From positions 36,167-100,166 of the forward strand of contig KQ965797.1 in NCBI GenBank assembly GCA_001574975.1: a DNA stretch of 64,000 nt, given 5' to 3'. Below, one piece after another: positions 10,616 to 21,251 of this stretch. Within the stretch, counting starts at the first letter, position 1. Each line of letters starts with the position of its first letter. The notes under the pieces were generated by a model, which worked only from the letters and a program-made list of their open reading frames with translations, ran no database searches and had not been told where the DNA came from. Both the position numbers and the translations under genes were made by a program. The DNA is from Gonapodya prolifera JEL478 (taxonomy: Eukaryota > Monoblepharomycota > Monoblepharidomycetes > Monoblepharidales > Gonapodyaceae).

Positions 10616-12176
10616 ATGGCGGGTTCCAAGGGCCTGATACCTTTTGTGTGCTTGTTCTCCGTATGTTTGCTCGCCGCGCTCGTTCAAGCCTCGGCACTTG
10701 AGAGGAGCCCCCAGATCCTTGGCCGCTCCACCAACGTTACGCTCGCAAAACGCCAAAGCTGCGTCCAAGGCCAGCAGTCCCCCTTATGTGCAGCGGGCTT
10801 AGTCTGCGCGCTCGCTCCCCGGGACAATGGATTCTACTGCTGCCAACCAGGATATAACTACTACTGCGTGAGCTTTGGTGTGATTTTTGCGGGAAAGCGA
10901 AAGCGAAAGCGATGCGAGATGGGACGATAACAACACCTGCCACGGCCCTTTTTCCTCCCTCCGCCACGCCACGTCCCGCACATCCACAGTACGCATCGAG
11001 CACCGACACAACAGGAAAATGCTCCAAGGATCCGTGTCCAAATAATGAATGCGTGCAGGGACAACCGTCCAACCAGTGCAGACCGGGTCTCATTTGCGCC
11101 ATTGCGGTGCAGAATATGAATGGAGGATTCATTTGTTGCCCAGATCCGCTGCTGTGGTACTGCGTGAGTAATCTGCATCTATTGTAGCGCGCAATCGGCT
11201 TACCGATACTGCTTGTATAGGGTGCGTTTGCGAATTCTACCACGGGAAAGTGTTCTGCAACAGAATGCAGCACTACACCACCCGGCGCGAAACCACCCAA
11301 AGGCGCCGAAATGATGCAAAATTTCCCTTTAGGGTTCGTGCCTGTGGGGTCCTACCCCCACCCGCCCCATAATATGGTGGCCGCAGGGGGTGTTCCGTCG
11401 TCGCATTCGTCGCAGACTTTGGTACGTACCTCGCGTGGCATGCGTCCTGTTCCTTTCTTGTTTTTTGTTGGTGCCAAATATTCTGACTTGTATTTGAATT
11501 TTGAATGTCCCAGTTCATACCACCAATGGCCACCAGCGAAACATCGCACGGCCACTGGCTGTTCTCGGAAATAACCGCCAGGTTGGGGTTGCGAAATGCC
11601 AGACATGTGCCATACGTGGCGTACGAAGGGCCCGATGGCGCCGTCATTGGAAACGTGCGTGTCCGCTCGCGATATCCTCTTCCGCCTAGCCAATCTCATG
11701 TTCCCACTATGTCTCATACACCACGCCTCGCACATGTTCCATTCGCATTTTCCGTCTTCGCATGGCCAATTGACACAGTACGTCCCCGGTCAAGAAGACG
11801 AGATCGCGCTTTTCGTTGGGCACACCGTGCGCATCAAGGATGTGTTTCAAGATGGGTGGGCGAGCGGGTGGAATATGTGAGATGAAAATATTGTTTCGAC
11901 ATCGTTTTGCATTGGTTTGAATGCCCTTCACGCATGCGTTCAGGGTCACGGGCGGGTTCGGGATGTTTCCCTTGTACGTACATTCTCATACGTTTCGAAG
12001 TCCCGGACCGATCCGACCACGTTTTTTTTCTACCCCACAGGAGTCTCATTGACTTCACCTTGGGGAACTCACCAAGCGTCCGCCACCCCATGAGCATTCG
12101 CGGTGTTTCGCTCGCGGTGGGTAAGTCCATGGTGATGCAGGAGAGGAACCGGATGCAGTCGAGTCAGATCCTTTGA
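10616..12176 (+). CDS. Cys-rich SH3 protein, copy B, lacking stalk and membrane helix
   Basis: Seven exons close in frame: 10616-10867, 10990-11163, 11221-11421, 11514-11654, 11779-11876, 11944-11973 and 12041-12176, giving 343 residues. Exon order and phases are the same as in copy A. A signal peptide ('FVCLFSVCLLAALVQA'), two Cys-rich modules and the SH3 domain ('EDEIALFVGHTVRI', 'DGWASGWN', 'GGFGMFPL') are kept. Exon 3, however, is 201 nt instead of 558: the Ser/Pro stalk and the entire transmembrane helix are gone, and 'FPLGFVPVG' follows soon after the 'CSATEC' segment. All frames remain open, so the gene may be functional. The predicted product has a signal peptide and an SH3 domain on one polypeptide without a membrane anchor, which is topologically odd. 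Annotation error at exon 3 is the main alternative. Confidence 0.8.
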
Positions 12177-12570
12177 ATTGTCTGAAAGCAACCGCGGCTG
12201 GGCCGAGGTTGGCAAGGAAAATCGTTTTGTTTTTGTAGAAGAGTTGGAGCGGCTTTTTTATTCTGAACGAACAACTGCGTAAAATCCATTTTTGTCAGAG
12301 GCGTGTGGAGTAAGTCGTACCGGGACGGAAGAATACAAGTTATATTTGAGGGGACAACTGTTGGGTGGGTCCAGGCCTCTGACGTCACATCTCCTCCAAA
12401 AGCCTCTCGGGAGCACGTTGTGGAGTCCCAAAAAAAAACCAACACCGTTTCCCCATGTCTAATATAAGAAAGTTGTACATCCACCCCCCAGTCGTGGTTT
12501 TGAGCTGGGAGTATCTACGAAGTGGGCCGGGGGGGGTGGGGGACATCACTCATCACTTATCACTCATCCT
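12177..12570. other. Intergenic region between SH3 copies B and C
   Basis: About 390 bp containing G-, A- and T-homopolymer runs. No coding sequence, RNA or repeat is supported. Confidence 0.4.
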
Positions 12571-12969
12571 GCACCCGTTTCTACCTTAAGACTCGCATTT
12601 CCCAGTTCGTACAGCTGAATAACAGCACAGACTTCGGTCAAGCACACTGTTTGTTCATGGACATTGCAGTCAGGAAGGGGCTCGTGAATGTACATCCTGA
12701 TTGTTTGTACATTTACGATCTTTTGCACGACTCACTTACAAGATGACGAAATCGCTCTCTTCGTTGGACATGCTGTGCGCATGACAGGTATCTTCAGGGA
12801 CGGGTGGTTCGGTGGCACCAAATAAACGGTCCTCCTCAGAAACACCTGCGACTTTGGCATGTTTCCTTTGTAAGTACTACGTAGTGCCCCGTGGTGTGTC
12901 GCTTGTAGTGGGAAGATCCATTGTTATGGACGAGCGGGACCGCCTGAGGTCGGGATATGTGACAATGTG
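12571..12969 (+). pseudogene. Truncated third copy (C) of the SH3 gene
   Basis: Only the 3' half of the SH3 gene remains. Recognisable pieces in order are the pre-SH3 segment ('HCLFMDIAVRKGLVNV', cf. 'HWLFLEIAARKGLLDV' of copy A), SH3 beta strands ('QDDEIALFVGHAVRM', 'FRDGWFGGTK'), a stop directly after, 'CDFGMFPL', and the C-terminal tail ('RGVSLVVGRSIVMDERDR'). The signal peptide, Cys-rich modules and stalk are absent. The stop codon after 'GGTK' and lost splice sites break the frame. This is the decayed end of the tandem array. Confidence 0.78.
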
Positions 12970-13133
12970 AATATCTGCAATCCTGCATAGAAAAAATAGA
13001 CCTCTCAATTTTTTGGGCCCTTGCAACGGTTTCTCCTGTATGCAATGGTTTGGAAATTCAGCCGCCGGATGAACGTGACACGCTTGCTCGGCACTTCTTG
13101 CCGCTAACTTCCCAGTTTCCACCATTCTCCCAC

Positions 13134-15378
13134 ATGGCATCCGCGCCACACACTCTCATGCAGGCATCTCGACACGCACGATCCCTCGCACGGGCTTCCG
13201 TCGGGCACAGCGTGGTGTCGCGGACATCGGGTTGGGGACAGGCACTGGGGCCGTGCTCGAGAAATACGGCATCGCGGTCGGGCAACGAGATGGTCCAGAG
13301 GGCGAAGTTTAGTGTCACGGCACGCGCGCAGGAAGAGAGCCACGATGGTGGGTGGACGCGGGTGGAGCACAAGGATCGTGACACGATACCATGCCATGGC
13401 CGGTGACTCTGGAGAGGGAAGGGGCAGGAGCAGGAGCAGGAGGACCTCAAAACGACACGATGGTGTCTTGTTGCACATGACGAGGAATGCCAATCGTCTT
13501 CTTCTTCACAGAAACATTCCGTCCTGTGAGTCTGCACACCCTGACAGAAGACGAAACGGCCATGAAAGAGACAGGTACGTTATACTTGGACACAGCTCTT
13601 GATATGTAGGGACGTGGCTGACTCGCTTTTGCCCTCTCGCGCTGCTCGCTGCCTGGTGTCTGACGTCAAAGTCTCCCGATTCGCGCGGGAAGTGGTCGCT
13701 CCCAAAGTCAAGCAGATGGACGAACAAGAGAAGTTCGACGACGGAGTGATCAAGGCGTTGTTCGACAGTGGGGTGCGTGGCTCGCGTTTCTGTACTCCGA
13801 ATTGATAACCTCAAGTGAGACTTTGGAAACAGTTGATGGGCATTGAAGTTTCACCAGACTACGTGAGTCCCTCAATCGAACCTCTTTTCTCCCACACGGT
13901 GCTACCTTACCAACCCTTAACACCAGGGCGGGTCCGGCTCCTCCTTCATGTCCTCCATCGTGGCCGTCGAGGAACTCGCGCGCGTGGATCCCTGTGTTTC
14001 CCTCGCCATCGACATCCAAAACACACTCTCTAACACCATCCTCACGAAGTACGGAACCGAGGAGCAAAGACAGAAGTACCTCACGAGGATGGCGACGGAA
14101 ACCGTGAGTGCACGCGGCGTATGACGTCTTTCGAGAACACAATTCTGAACGACACACATCCACATCGATATTCATACCCGCCCCGCTCAGTTCTGCTCGT
14201 TCTGCCTCTCCGAATCCACCTCTGGCTCCGACGCCTTCGCCATGAAAACGCTCGCCGTCCCCTCGTCCACCTCGGGGGCTCCGGAGCACTGGACGCTCAC
14301 GGGGGAGAAGATGTGGATCTCCCAGGCCGAGCTCGCGGACATCTTTCTCGTGTTTGCCCAGACGGATCCGTCAAAGGGGTACAAGGGTATCACGTGCTTT
14401 ATTGTCGAGAAGGGGTGGGGTGTGCAAGTGGGAAAGAAGGAGAAGAAGCTGGGGATGCGGTGGGTTTTGTGGCTGGATCGGAGAGCGGGATTGGATGGTT
14501 TCTGAGAACAATATTCGCCCCGAAAGTGCATCCCCGACCTCGACGGTCACATTCGATGGTTTGGTCGTACCGAACGCCAACGTCGTCGGCAAGGTCGGTG
14601 AAGGGTACAAGATCGCCATTGGCTTATTGGTGCGTTCTGCGACATTCCAACGAGTGTCCTGTCTGCCGGTAATCACACAACTGGTTTACCACCCTCCGCT
14701 TGGCAGAACGAAGGCCGAATCGGTATCGCCGCGCAGATGCTCGGCCTCGCCCAGGGCGCCTTCGACGTGTCCATGAAGTACATGCTGGAGCGCAAGCAGT
14801 TTGGCAAAGCCATAGCCGACTTCCAGGTTCGTCGCCTTCCCCTTCCCGGCTTCCCCGAACCCCCCTTCACTTCCACTGACCACGGCCACGCCACCCACAA
14901 TAATAGGGCATGCAATTCCAGTACGCCCAACTGTCGACGGAACTCGAGGCGGCGCGGCTGCTGACGTACAACGCCGGGCGGATGCGCGACCAGGGGCTCG
15001 ACTTTCGGATGCACGCGAGCATGGCCAAGTTGTACACGAGCCAGGTCGCGGAGAAGGTGGCGAGTGCGGCTATTGAGTGGTGCGTTTTTCGGACAAGATG
15101 CTGACTGCCGAGGTGCTGGGTGCTGGGTGTGGTCTAAGTCGACTCTGCTTCCTTCGACAGGATGGGCGGTGTTGGATTCACACGTGACGTCCCCGTGGAG
15201 AAGTTCTACCGGGACTGCAAAGTGGGCAAAATCTACGGTGAGTAGCGCACTCGTTCCAGCCCGCCGTTGGCAGTTGTGCAACCAAGTTCACCACATCCGT
15301 TGCGTCCGCGTACCAGAGGGCACGTCCAACATCCAACTGCAGGGCATTGCCAAAATGATTGCGGACAAGTACAAATAA
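13134..15378 (+). CDS. Mitochondrial short/branched-chain acyl-CoA dehydrogenase
   Basis: Eleven exons close in frame: 13134-13347, 13512-13574, 13672-13772, 13833-13862, 13927-14103, 14191-14459, 14527-14629, 14707-14826, 14907-15079, 15161-15237 and 15317-15378, giving 462 residues. The first about 45 residues are rich in Arg, Ser and Ala with no acidic residue, as in mitochondrial presequences. Acyl-CoA dehydrogenase signatures follow: '[10 protein letters not shown]', 'REVVAPKV', '[14 protein letters not shown]' (FAD/substrate loop), '[11 protein letters not shown]', 'ERKQFGKAI' and '[17 protein letters not shown]'. 'YEGTSNIQL' follows across the last junction and carries the Glu position typical of the catalytic base in short-chain and 2-methyl-branched enzymes. 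It oxidises acyl-CoA to 2-enoyl-CoA with FAD, passing electrons to ETF, probably in branched-chain amino-acid or short-chain fatty-acid breakdown. Confidence 0.9.
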
Positions 15379-15531
15379 TGGCCCGCTCGGTGAGAAAGTG
15401 CAAGGACATGTCACATTTGCAAATTGCGGTTCGGCGCGGATACATAAAATCATGCAATTAAGTAAACTATAATGTCACGTCGCAAATGGGGTATTTCATC
15501 ATACGCCTCGTTCACCGACTCCCAGCACATC

Positions 15532-16997
15532 TCATATCGTGACTGTCCGCATCCCATCCACTAATTGTCCGACCGGTTCAGCTGACGCTGCTCCACCAGC
15601 TGAACCACCTGTTCGATTGGCGTCGCCCGCCGTGGTGGGACCAGCGCTTGACGTGGGCGCACCATTCTTGGCCCGCTTCTTTTCGAGCGCGCGTTCCTTC
15701 TGCGCCCGTTTCGCGTCACGTTTGGCTGCGTTTCGGGAGGGTCGAGCGGGCTGTTTGTCGGTAGCTGTGGACGCCGGCGGAGTTTCTGGGCGCGGTGCTG
15801 GAGGGTCCGGCGCAGTTGGTTCAGGGGCGGGGGCGGGGGAGGAGGAGGAGTCTCCGTCGGTTGGACCATCGTCCGGAACGGTCTCTGCTGTCGAATCATC
15901 AGGGACCTTCGCCGCTTTATCCCCACCCGTTTCGCCAGCCCACTGCGCCTCATCCTCCTCGACGCTCGCGCCGTACCCTTCCTGCCACAGCTCCTCGAAC
16001 ACGCGGTTTACGTTCATCCGGTATTTGTCCAGCAGGGCGCGCACGCGCCGAAAGTCCTCCTCGCCCGTGGTCTGCATGATCATTCGTTCGAGCGATGTGG
16101 GGTGGTTGGCGGGTGGGGGTGTTTTGGCGGTTGAAGTGCCGGTGGAGGAGGAGGAGGAAGCCCCGGAAGCGGAGGGTGGAGGATGGGGCGCTGTTGGTGT
16201 TATGCGGATTTGGGGCGGGCCGGTGGCGGGCCCGGCGAGATTGCGGACGGAGGAGTCTGGGTGGATGTTGGGGGAGGAGCATTGGAATTCGCGAACCGAC
16301 TAGAGGGGGGGACCACTCACAGTGCTCCCAGCTGTGGTACACGATATGAATCATCCTTCCAACCGGTCTTCCATCCTCCCTCGCCCTCACAATCCACACC
16401 GGCTGGCGCATCTGATGCACCGCGACGTCGACGCTCCCCGCCCTAGCGAACGCGACCACCTCCAAATTCTCGCCGTAAGTGCCGTCCCGGCGCATTCGGG
16501 CGAGGTGCCGGTCAAAGGGATCGTCCTCGTCGCAGAAGGGCGCGAACGAGTCCCGGTGCTGCGCCATGTAGTCGCACACCTGAGCGCGGATGAGGACATG
16601 GTGCGAGTTGGGGTTGCCGTGCATCTGATCCGACAGGGCGCGGAAGAGGCAGTTGCCGTCACCTTGATGGCGAGCGATGCCAAACAGGATTGAAAAGAAG
16701 GTGCGAGAGTGCAACCGGAATGCCAATGAACGGATTGGCAGGTCAGACAACAATCACCACTAACCCCGTCCACTTCCACTCACCCGAAACATCACTCAGC
16801 CGCAATCCCAGCAGCCTCAGCTGCGCATTCAGCTCCCCACAATCGTCATCGACCCATTGTCCCGTGTTCCGCTCCCGCTTTCCTTTCCCCTTTCCATATG
16901 ATTCAGAATCTTTTGCGACTTTCGCCGGTGCGGCGTCCGCCGTCTTTGCGCCTGGCTTCTGCTTTCCCTTTGTCGCTGCATCCTTCTTGCGCGCCAT
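15532..16997 (-). CDS. OTU-domain deubiquitinase (OTUD3-like)
   Basis: Three exons close in frame: 16997-16784, 16662-16321 and 16256-15532, giving 426 residues. The N-terminus is lysine-rich ('MARKKDAATKGK'). The OTU domain starts across the first junction, giving 'GDGNCLFRALSDQ' with the catalytic Asp and Cys. It ends with 'IHIVYHSWEHY' across the second junction, where the His completes the triad, followed by 'SSVR' as in OTUD3-type enzymes. A helical segment around residue 240 ('RRVRALLDKYRMNVNRVFEELWQEGYG') resembles a UBA/CUE-like ubiquitin-binding helix bundle. The C-terminus is disordered and basic. It is expected to cleave ubiquitin chains; the linkage preference is unknown. Its 3' end faces the acyl-CoA dehydrogenase gene, about 150 bp away. 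Confidence 0.87.
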
Positions 16998-17296
16998 TGC
17001 TTTTGCTTGTAAAGTCTTTCGTTGGATGGAGGATTGCGAATGACGTCGAACTCGCCCAATTCAATTAAACCGGGAGTAGTGGCCACGGCGGTATCTACAA
17101 TTTAGTAACATATTCTGGGGTTTTCATGTGTCATTTGCCCACACCTCGAGAGCGATGGACACATTTGCAATTTGGTGAAATGCATGCTCGTCATCTTCTA
17201 TTCCCTCGCTTCCCTCCAAAAAATTGCAAATGATTACCACTGAAATGCGTTTCCGATATCCCACTTCTCTGCTGCAATTTTCCCCCTTTTCACGCC

Positions 17297-18878
17297 CTAA
17301 GCCCTCCCCATCCGACCCGCCACGATACCCCTAACCCCATCATTCACCACCGCGTCCACGACCGCATCCGCGACGGCCGTGACGTGGACGGGCGGGCTCG
17401 GGATAATGGAGCGCGGGAGGAGTGAGGTCAGGGTGGTGGGGAGGAGGTGCGGGAGGGTGAGGGTGGCGGCTGGTGGGGGCGGGTGGGGGGCGGGGGGATG
17501 GTGAGTGGGGGGATGGAGGGAAACGGGCAAGTGGCACTTACCGATGGGAAGCGTGATTGGTCGGTCGTCGGAGTATATGAGGCCTGATGTGGAGGTGCGT
17601 GTGAAATGGGAGGGGGGTGAACGAAACAAAGGGGAAGATAGGTTCGGGGGTCGGGGGTTTTGAAACCGTCCACCACCAATGATGCGTCGCCAAACTCCAC
17701 CACACCACACTCACCCGGCCTCACAACAACCCCCCTCCACTGCCCCTCCCGATCGCCTTCCATCACCACCGCCTCGGCCTCCCTCTTCGTCTCGATGTAC
17801 CGCCGGTCGACCACGAGTTGAGCGGGGAGGGGAAGGTCGGCGGAGGAGATGTAGACGAATGTGCGGATCGAGGGGTAGGTCGGGATGGTGCGGGCGAGGA
17901 GGAGGGCTGTTGGGGGTGGGGGGAGGCAAGTGCACAGGTTAGAATGAGTGACGGGGCACCTGGGCGAAGAGTACGGGGCAAAACGTACCTCCGTCTCTAT
18001 TCAATGACTCGTACCCTCCGCCTCCAGACTGTTCACTCCGTCCCACCGTTCCCCCCGCCATCGACCCAACAGTCTGCGCCGCCATGGACGCAACCGACGC
18101 CGCCTGTCTCACGGTAGCCCCGGCAGTTCCTCCAACAGACTGGCCAACACGGTCGGCTCCTCCCACAACGCACTCGACCGCGCCCGTCAGTGCGCGTCCT
18201 GCGACCTGTGCAGCGAGACCAACGACGTTGCCCTCACGCACGTTTTTCTTGTACGAGGTGTCGTCGAACAAGGTCCCAACTGTGTACACGACTGCGTCGG
18301 TGTTGGCGAGGTGGGAGGCGTAGGATGTGGGGGAGAGGATGTCGGCGGAGTGCCATGAGACCTGGTGCGGACGTGGTAAGGGCGTGGTAACGTGTCGTGT
18401 GGTGAAGAGGAGGTGGGAAAGGGTAGGGGCAAGCAGGGGAATCATACCTTTGTAGCCCACAGGGGGACTCTGGATCCTGCAAACGTGGGCTGGCCTCGTC
18501 GGCTGTAGAGGCAGAGGCGGCGGGCGGCGGGCAGCGAGGGGGCCACGAACCCATCACCATCTCTCAGTGCCGTACCCGAATCGAAACCACATGTACTTTG
18601 ACACACACCTGACACTGGCCACCTCTGCCCCCACCGCGACGGCCGCCTTTACGATGTGCTGGCCTAGCACGTGCATGTGCGACGACGATGGTGTTGCGGA
18701 GTGTTCGGATTTGAATTGCGATTGAGGTACGCGATGCGATGTGACGTGGGCGGTGGCAGTGAGGGTGGGGACACGCACAGGTCAGCAATGGCATCGGGTG
18801 TGGCACAGTGACTGTTTTCTTTCGATGCGTACCGAGAAAGCCCGTTCCGCCGATCACGAGCACGCGCAGGGGAGTCAT
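17297..18878 (-). CDS. COQ11-like NAD(P)-binding SDR/epimerase
   Basis: A multi-exon gene starting with 'MTPLRVLVIGGTGFLG' at 18878; exons include 18878-18833 and 18663-18609, the latter giving 'QHIVKAAVAVGAEVASVS'. The Rossmann 'GGTGFLG' loop is followed by 'SRRGQP' and 'WHSADILSP.SY...L...DAVVYTVGTLFDD..YK', and later exons give 'YIETKREAE' and 'VVVRPG'. This order matches the yeast YLR290C/COQ11 and NDUFA9-like atypical SDR family, which act on the mitochondrial inner membrane in coenzyme Q assembly. An Ala/Gly/Val-rich insertion of about 75 residues, with repeated 'GG..GQSVGG' type motifs, sits where the yeast protein has its variable segment. The last exons are Pro/Thr/Leu-rich. The fourth and later junctions were placed by frame but are less certain. 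Confidence 0.72.
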
Positions 18879-19005
18879 GGGCAATGGGGAGGAGCGTGGA
18901 GTGGTTAAGGATTAGCCGGGGATGAATTTATCCTGACGTGCCTCGGACAAACTCCACAACTGTTTGGTATTTTCAGCTGTGTTTGTACGGCACATCCCAC
19001 TCGAA

Positions 19006-21028
19006 ATGCCTGGACCGGATGCACAGCTCATCGACACAGTGGAAAGCGGGCAGATCGCGCTGGTGAACAAGGCACTGGATGGTGGTGCTTCCCCAAATGC
19101 AAGGAAGCGAGTCACTGTTAGTTGGACCCACAATAAAGACGGTCTCTCCCTAACCAAACGGGACACCATCCAATGCGAAAGTGCTCTTGCGCTTGCGGTT
19201 GTGTCAGGAAGGGCGGACATTGTGGAGGTGCTCCTTCGTCGAGGATCAGACCCAGACGTGAAGGTTGAATGGAAAATACCCCTGTGGTACAACAAGACCA
19301 CTTTTACAAACTGGGACAAATATCGCTGGATTTTTCCGTTCGAGTATCCTTGCTGTCTGGCTCTGGCTTTAGCACAAGGCGGAAACATTCCCCATTTTGG
19401 AGACTCTCCTACCGATGTGTACTCGTCTAACGGACCCAACAGGAATTGGAAACAAGAAATGGAAACCGGTCTCATCAGAATGAGCAGGACCGGCGGTGAC
19501 CTCACCATCGCCGATCCTTCCAAAGACGAGGACGCATTCAGGCTCGTCAATCTCCAACCAAATTTGGACGTGCTCATTGCTCTGCTCCGTGGGGGCGCCA
19601 AAGCCACCGACGCAGCCCTCGCGGCTGCAAGGAAAGTTCCAGACCCCCAGTTTCTCACCCTCTTGGAAGCCCAACGTGCTCCGGAACCATCCATCCATCA
19701 CCTTTCGACCACATCCGCCACGAATCCTCAGAACGTCGCCCTCATAAACGCAGTCGAGCTGAACAGGGCGGATCTGGTCCGGAAGCTTGTCCTCGAAGGA
19801 GATGCGGACCCTTCGAGCCGGAAGCGGATGAGTTTCTTACACAATTCCTCCCAACCCTACCGTCAACTTGACTGCGAATCAGCCCTCGTGCTCGCCATTG
19901 TGAAAAACAAGGCAGAGGTCGTGAAGGCGCTTCTGGCGAATGGACTTTCTGACTCTGGCCCCGTCGAGTGGCACGTTTGTTGCTCTGCCCGGGACAGTAC
20001 CCTTCCCGCGTACGGAGCCACATACTCCTACCCGTCAATTCTGGCACTCGCCGTGGGACGAGGCGGGACCGTGCGAGCGTGGGACGGGTCCATTGCACCA
20101 GCGCTGCAGACAGACACCGACGTGGGAAAAGTCCACACAAACAAGGTCGGCGCCGAAGTCCGCGTCGACAGGTGGCAGCCTCAAGGCGAACTTTCGGACA
20201 TTGTGCAAATCGTGCCCAGCTTGGAAGTCGTCTCGATGCTTTTGCACGCCGGGGCGAGTGTCACTGCCGACGCCGAGGCTGCCACGTCGAAGAACCCGGA
20301 CGTGCGGTTCATTCAGCTTTTGACAAAGCATAAGGAGATTGTGAAGAGGCAGAACGAGGCGCAGTTCCAGGCGCTTTTGGAACGGCACGTGTCGGAGCTC
20401 ACGACCGGCGCGAGCACGAACACAGTGCAAACTTCAGGTCTTGAACATACCACATTGGCCGATAAAGTGGCGGCACTGGAATTTAAAATCGCGCAACTCA
20501 CGACAACGCACCAAACGGAACTCGACGCGTTGAAACTCCGCGTCTCGACCCTCGAACGCGACTTGAAAGCGGTGTCAACCTCGGCTCCAACCGAGGCCCG
20601 CGTAGCCGTACCGCCGCGCCCCGTGCAAAAGATCATGCACGTCATCCGCGACTTCATGCCGACGGCGCCCGATGAGGTCTTGCTTCAGTTTGGACAGCAA
20701 GCGTTTGTGAACGTCGCGTTTGCAGATGGGTGGGCGTCGGTGAGTTTGCAAGCGTTGCGAACCACCCAGGTGGAGTTCACTCTCAAGTCTCACCAAAACG
20801 CCCTCGTCAAACCGCCCCAAAACACAGGGCATGAACACCTCAACGCACTCGTCTGGTTTTTTCCCGCTCGTGTGCGTCTCGGAGACACAGGGCCACCCCT
20901 CCTCAAGCGACGGATTGCTACCAGGTATAACGCCCCGAATGAGTTCCACATCCACCACACGGCAACTTCCGACGAATCCGTTCTACCCTTCTGCTCCTCC
21001 GCCGTCGAGTGTTTATTGGGGAAACTAA
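19006..21028 (+). CDS. Ankyrin-type repeat protein with coiled coil and C-terminal SH3
   Basis: Two exons, 19006-20739 and 20828-21028, give 644 residues. The N-terminal 450 residues consist of two homologous halves (each beginning 'LI..VE....LV.K...G.A.P..RKR' and containing 'CESAL.LA.V....E.V..LL..G') with ankyrin-like helices. Residues about 490-540 form a coiled coil. The C-terminus is an SH3 domain: 'IRDFMPTAPDEVLLQFG', 'VAFADGWAS', then after the intron 'GMNTSTHSSGFFPLVCVSE'. The 88-nt intron lacks a stop in the upstream frame, so an unspliced reading wrongly extends the ORF to 21051. The spliced form is supported because it restores the SH3 'GWASGMN...GFFPL' core. It is probably a cytoplasmic adaptor. 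Confidence 0.8.
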
Positions 21029-21251
21029 CGTGTAATCAAATTTGGACGTGAATGGGTGAACGTAATTTGCAATCCGGTGAGATTGTGGTGTAACCAACTA
21101 CCCCATTTTTGTTCCCGATGTGAAGTATTTTAGGTGATTATTAAATGTGTATTGCTTGATTATTACTCAAGACCTGAACAAAAGTGTTTGTTTTAAGCGT
21201 GTAGATCTATTCTACATTTGCAAGGACAATGCATTTGTCCAACATTCACGC

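Noticed and set aside
13312-13602. A 96-codon plus-strand frame overlapping acyl-CoA dehydrogenase intron 1
   Set aside because: It overlaps the start of the dehydrogenase in another frame, is Arg-rich and shows no domain; it is a shadow.
20740-21051. A continuous 695-residue reading of the ankyrin protein
   Set aside because: The last 100 residues come from reading through an intron; splicing restores an SH3 domain and a different stop at 21028.
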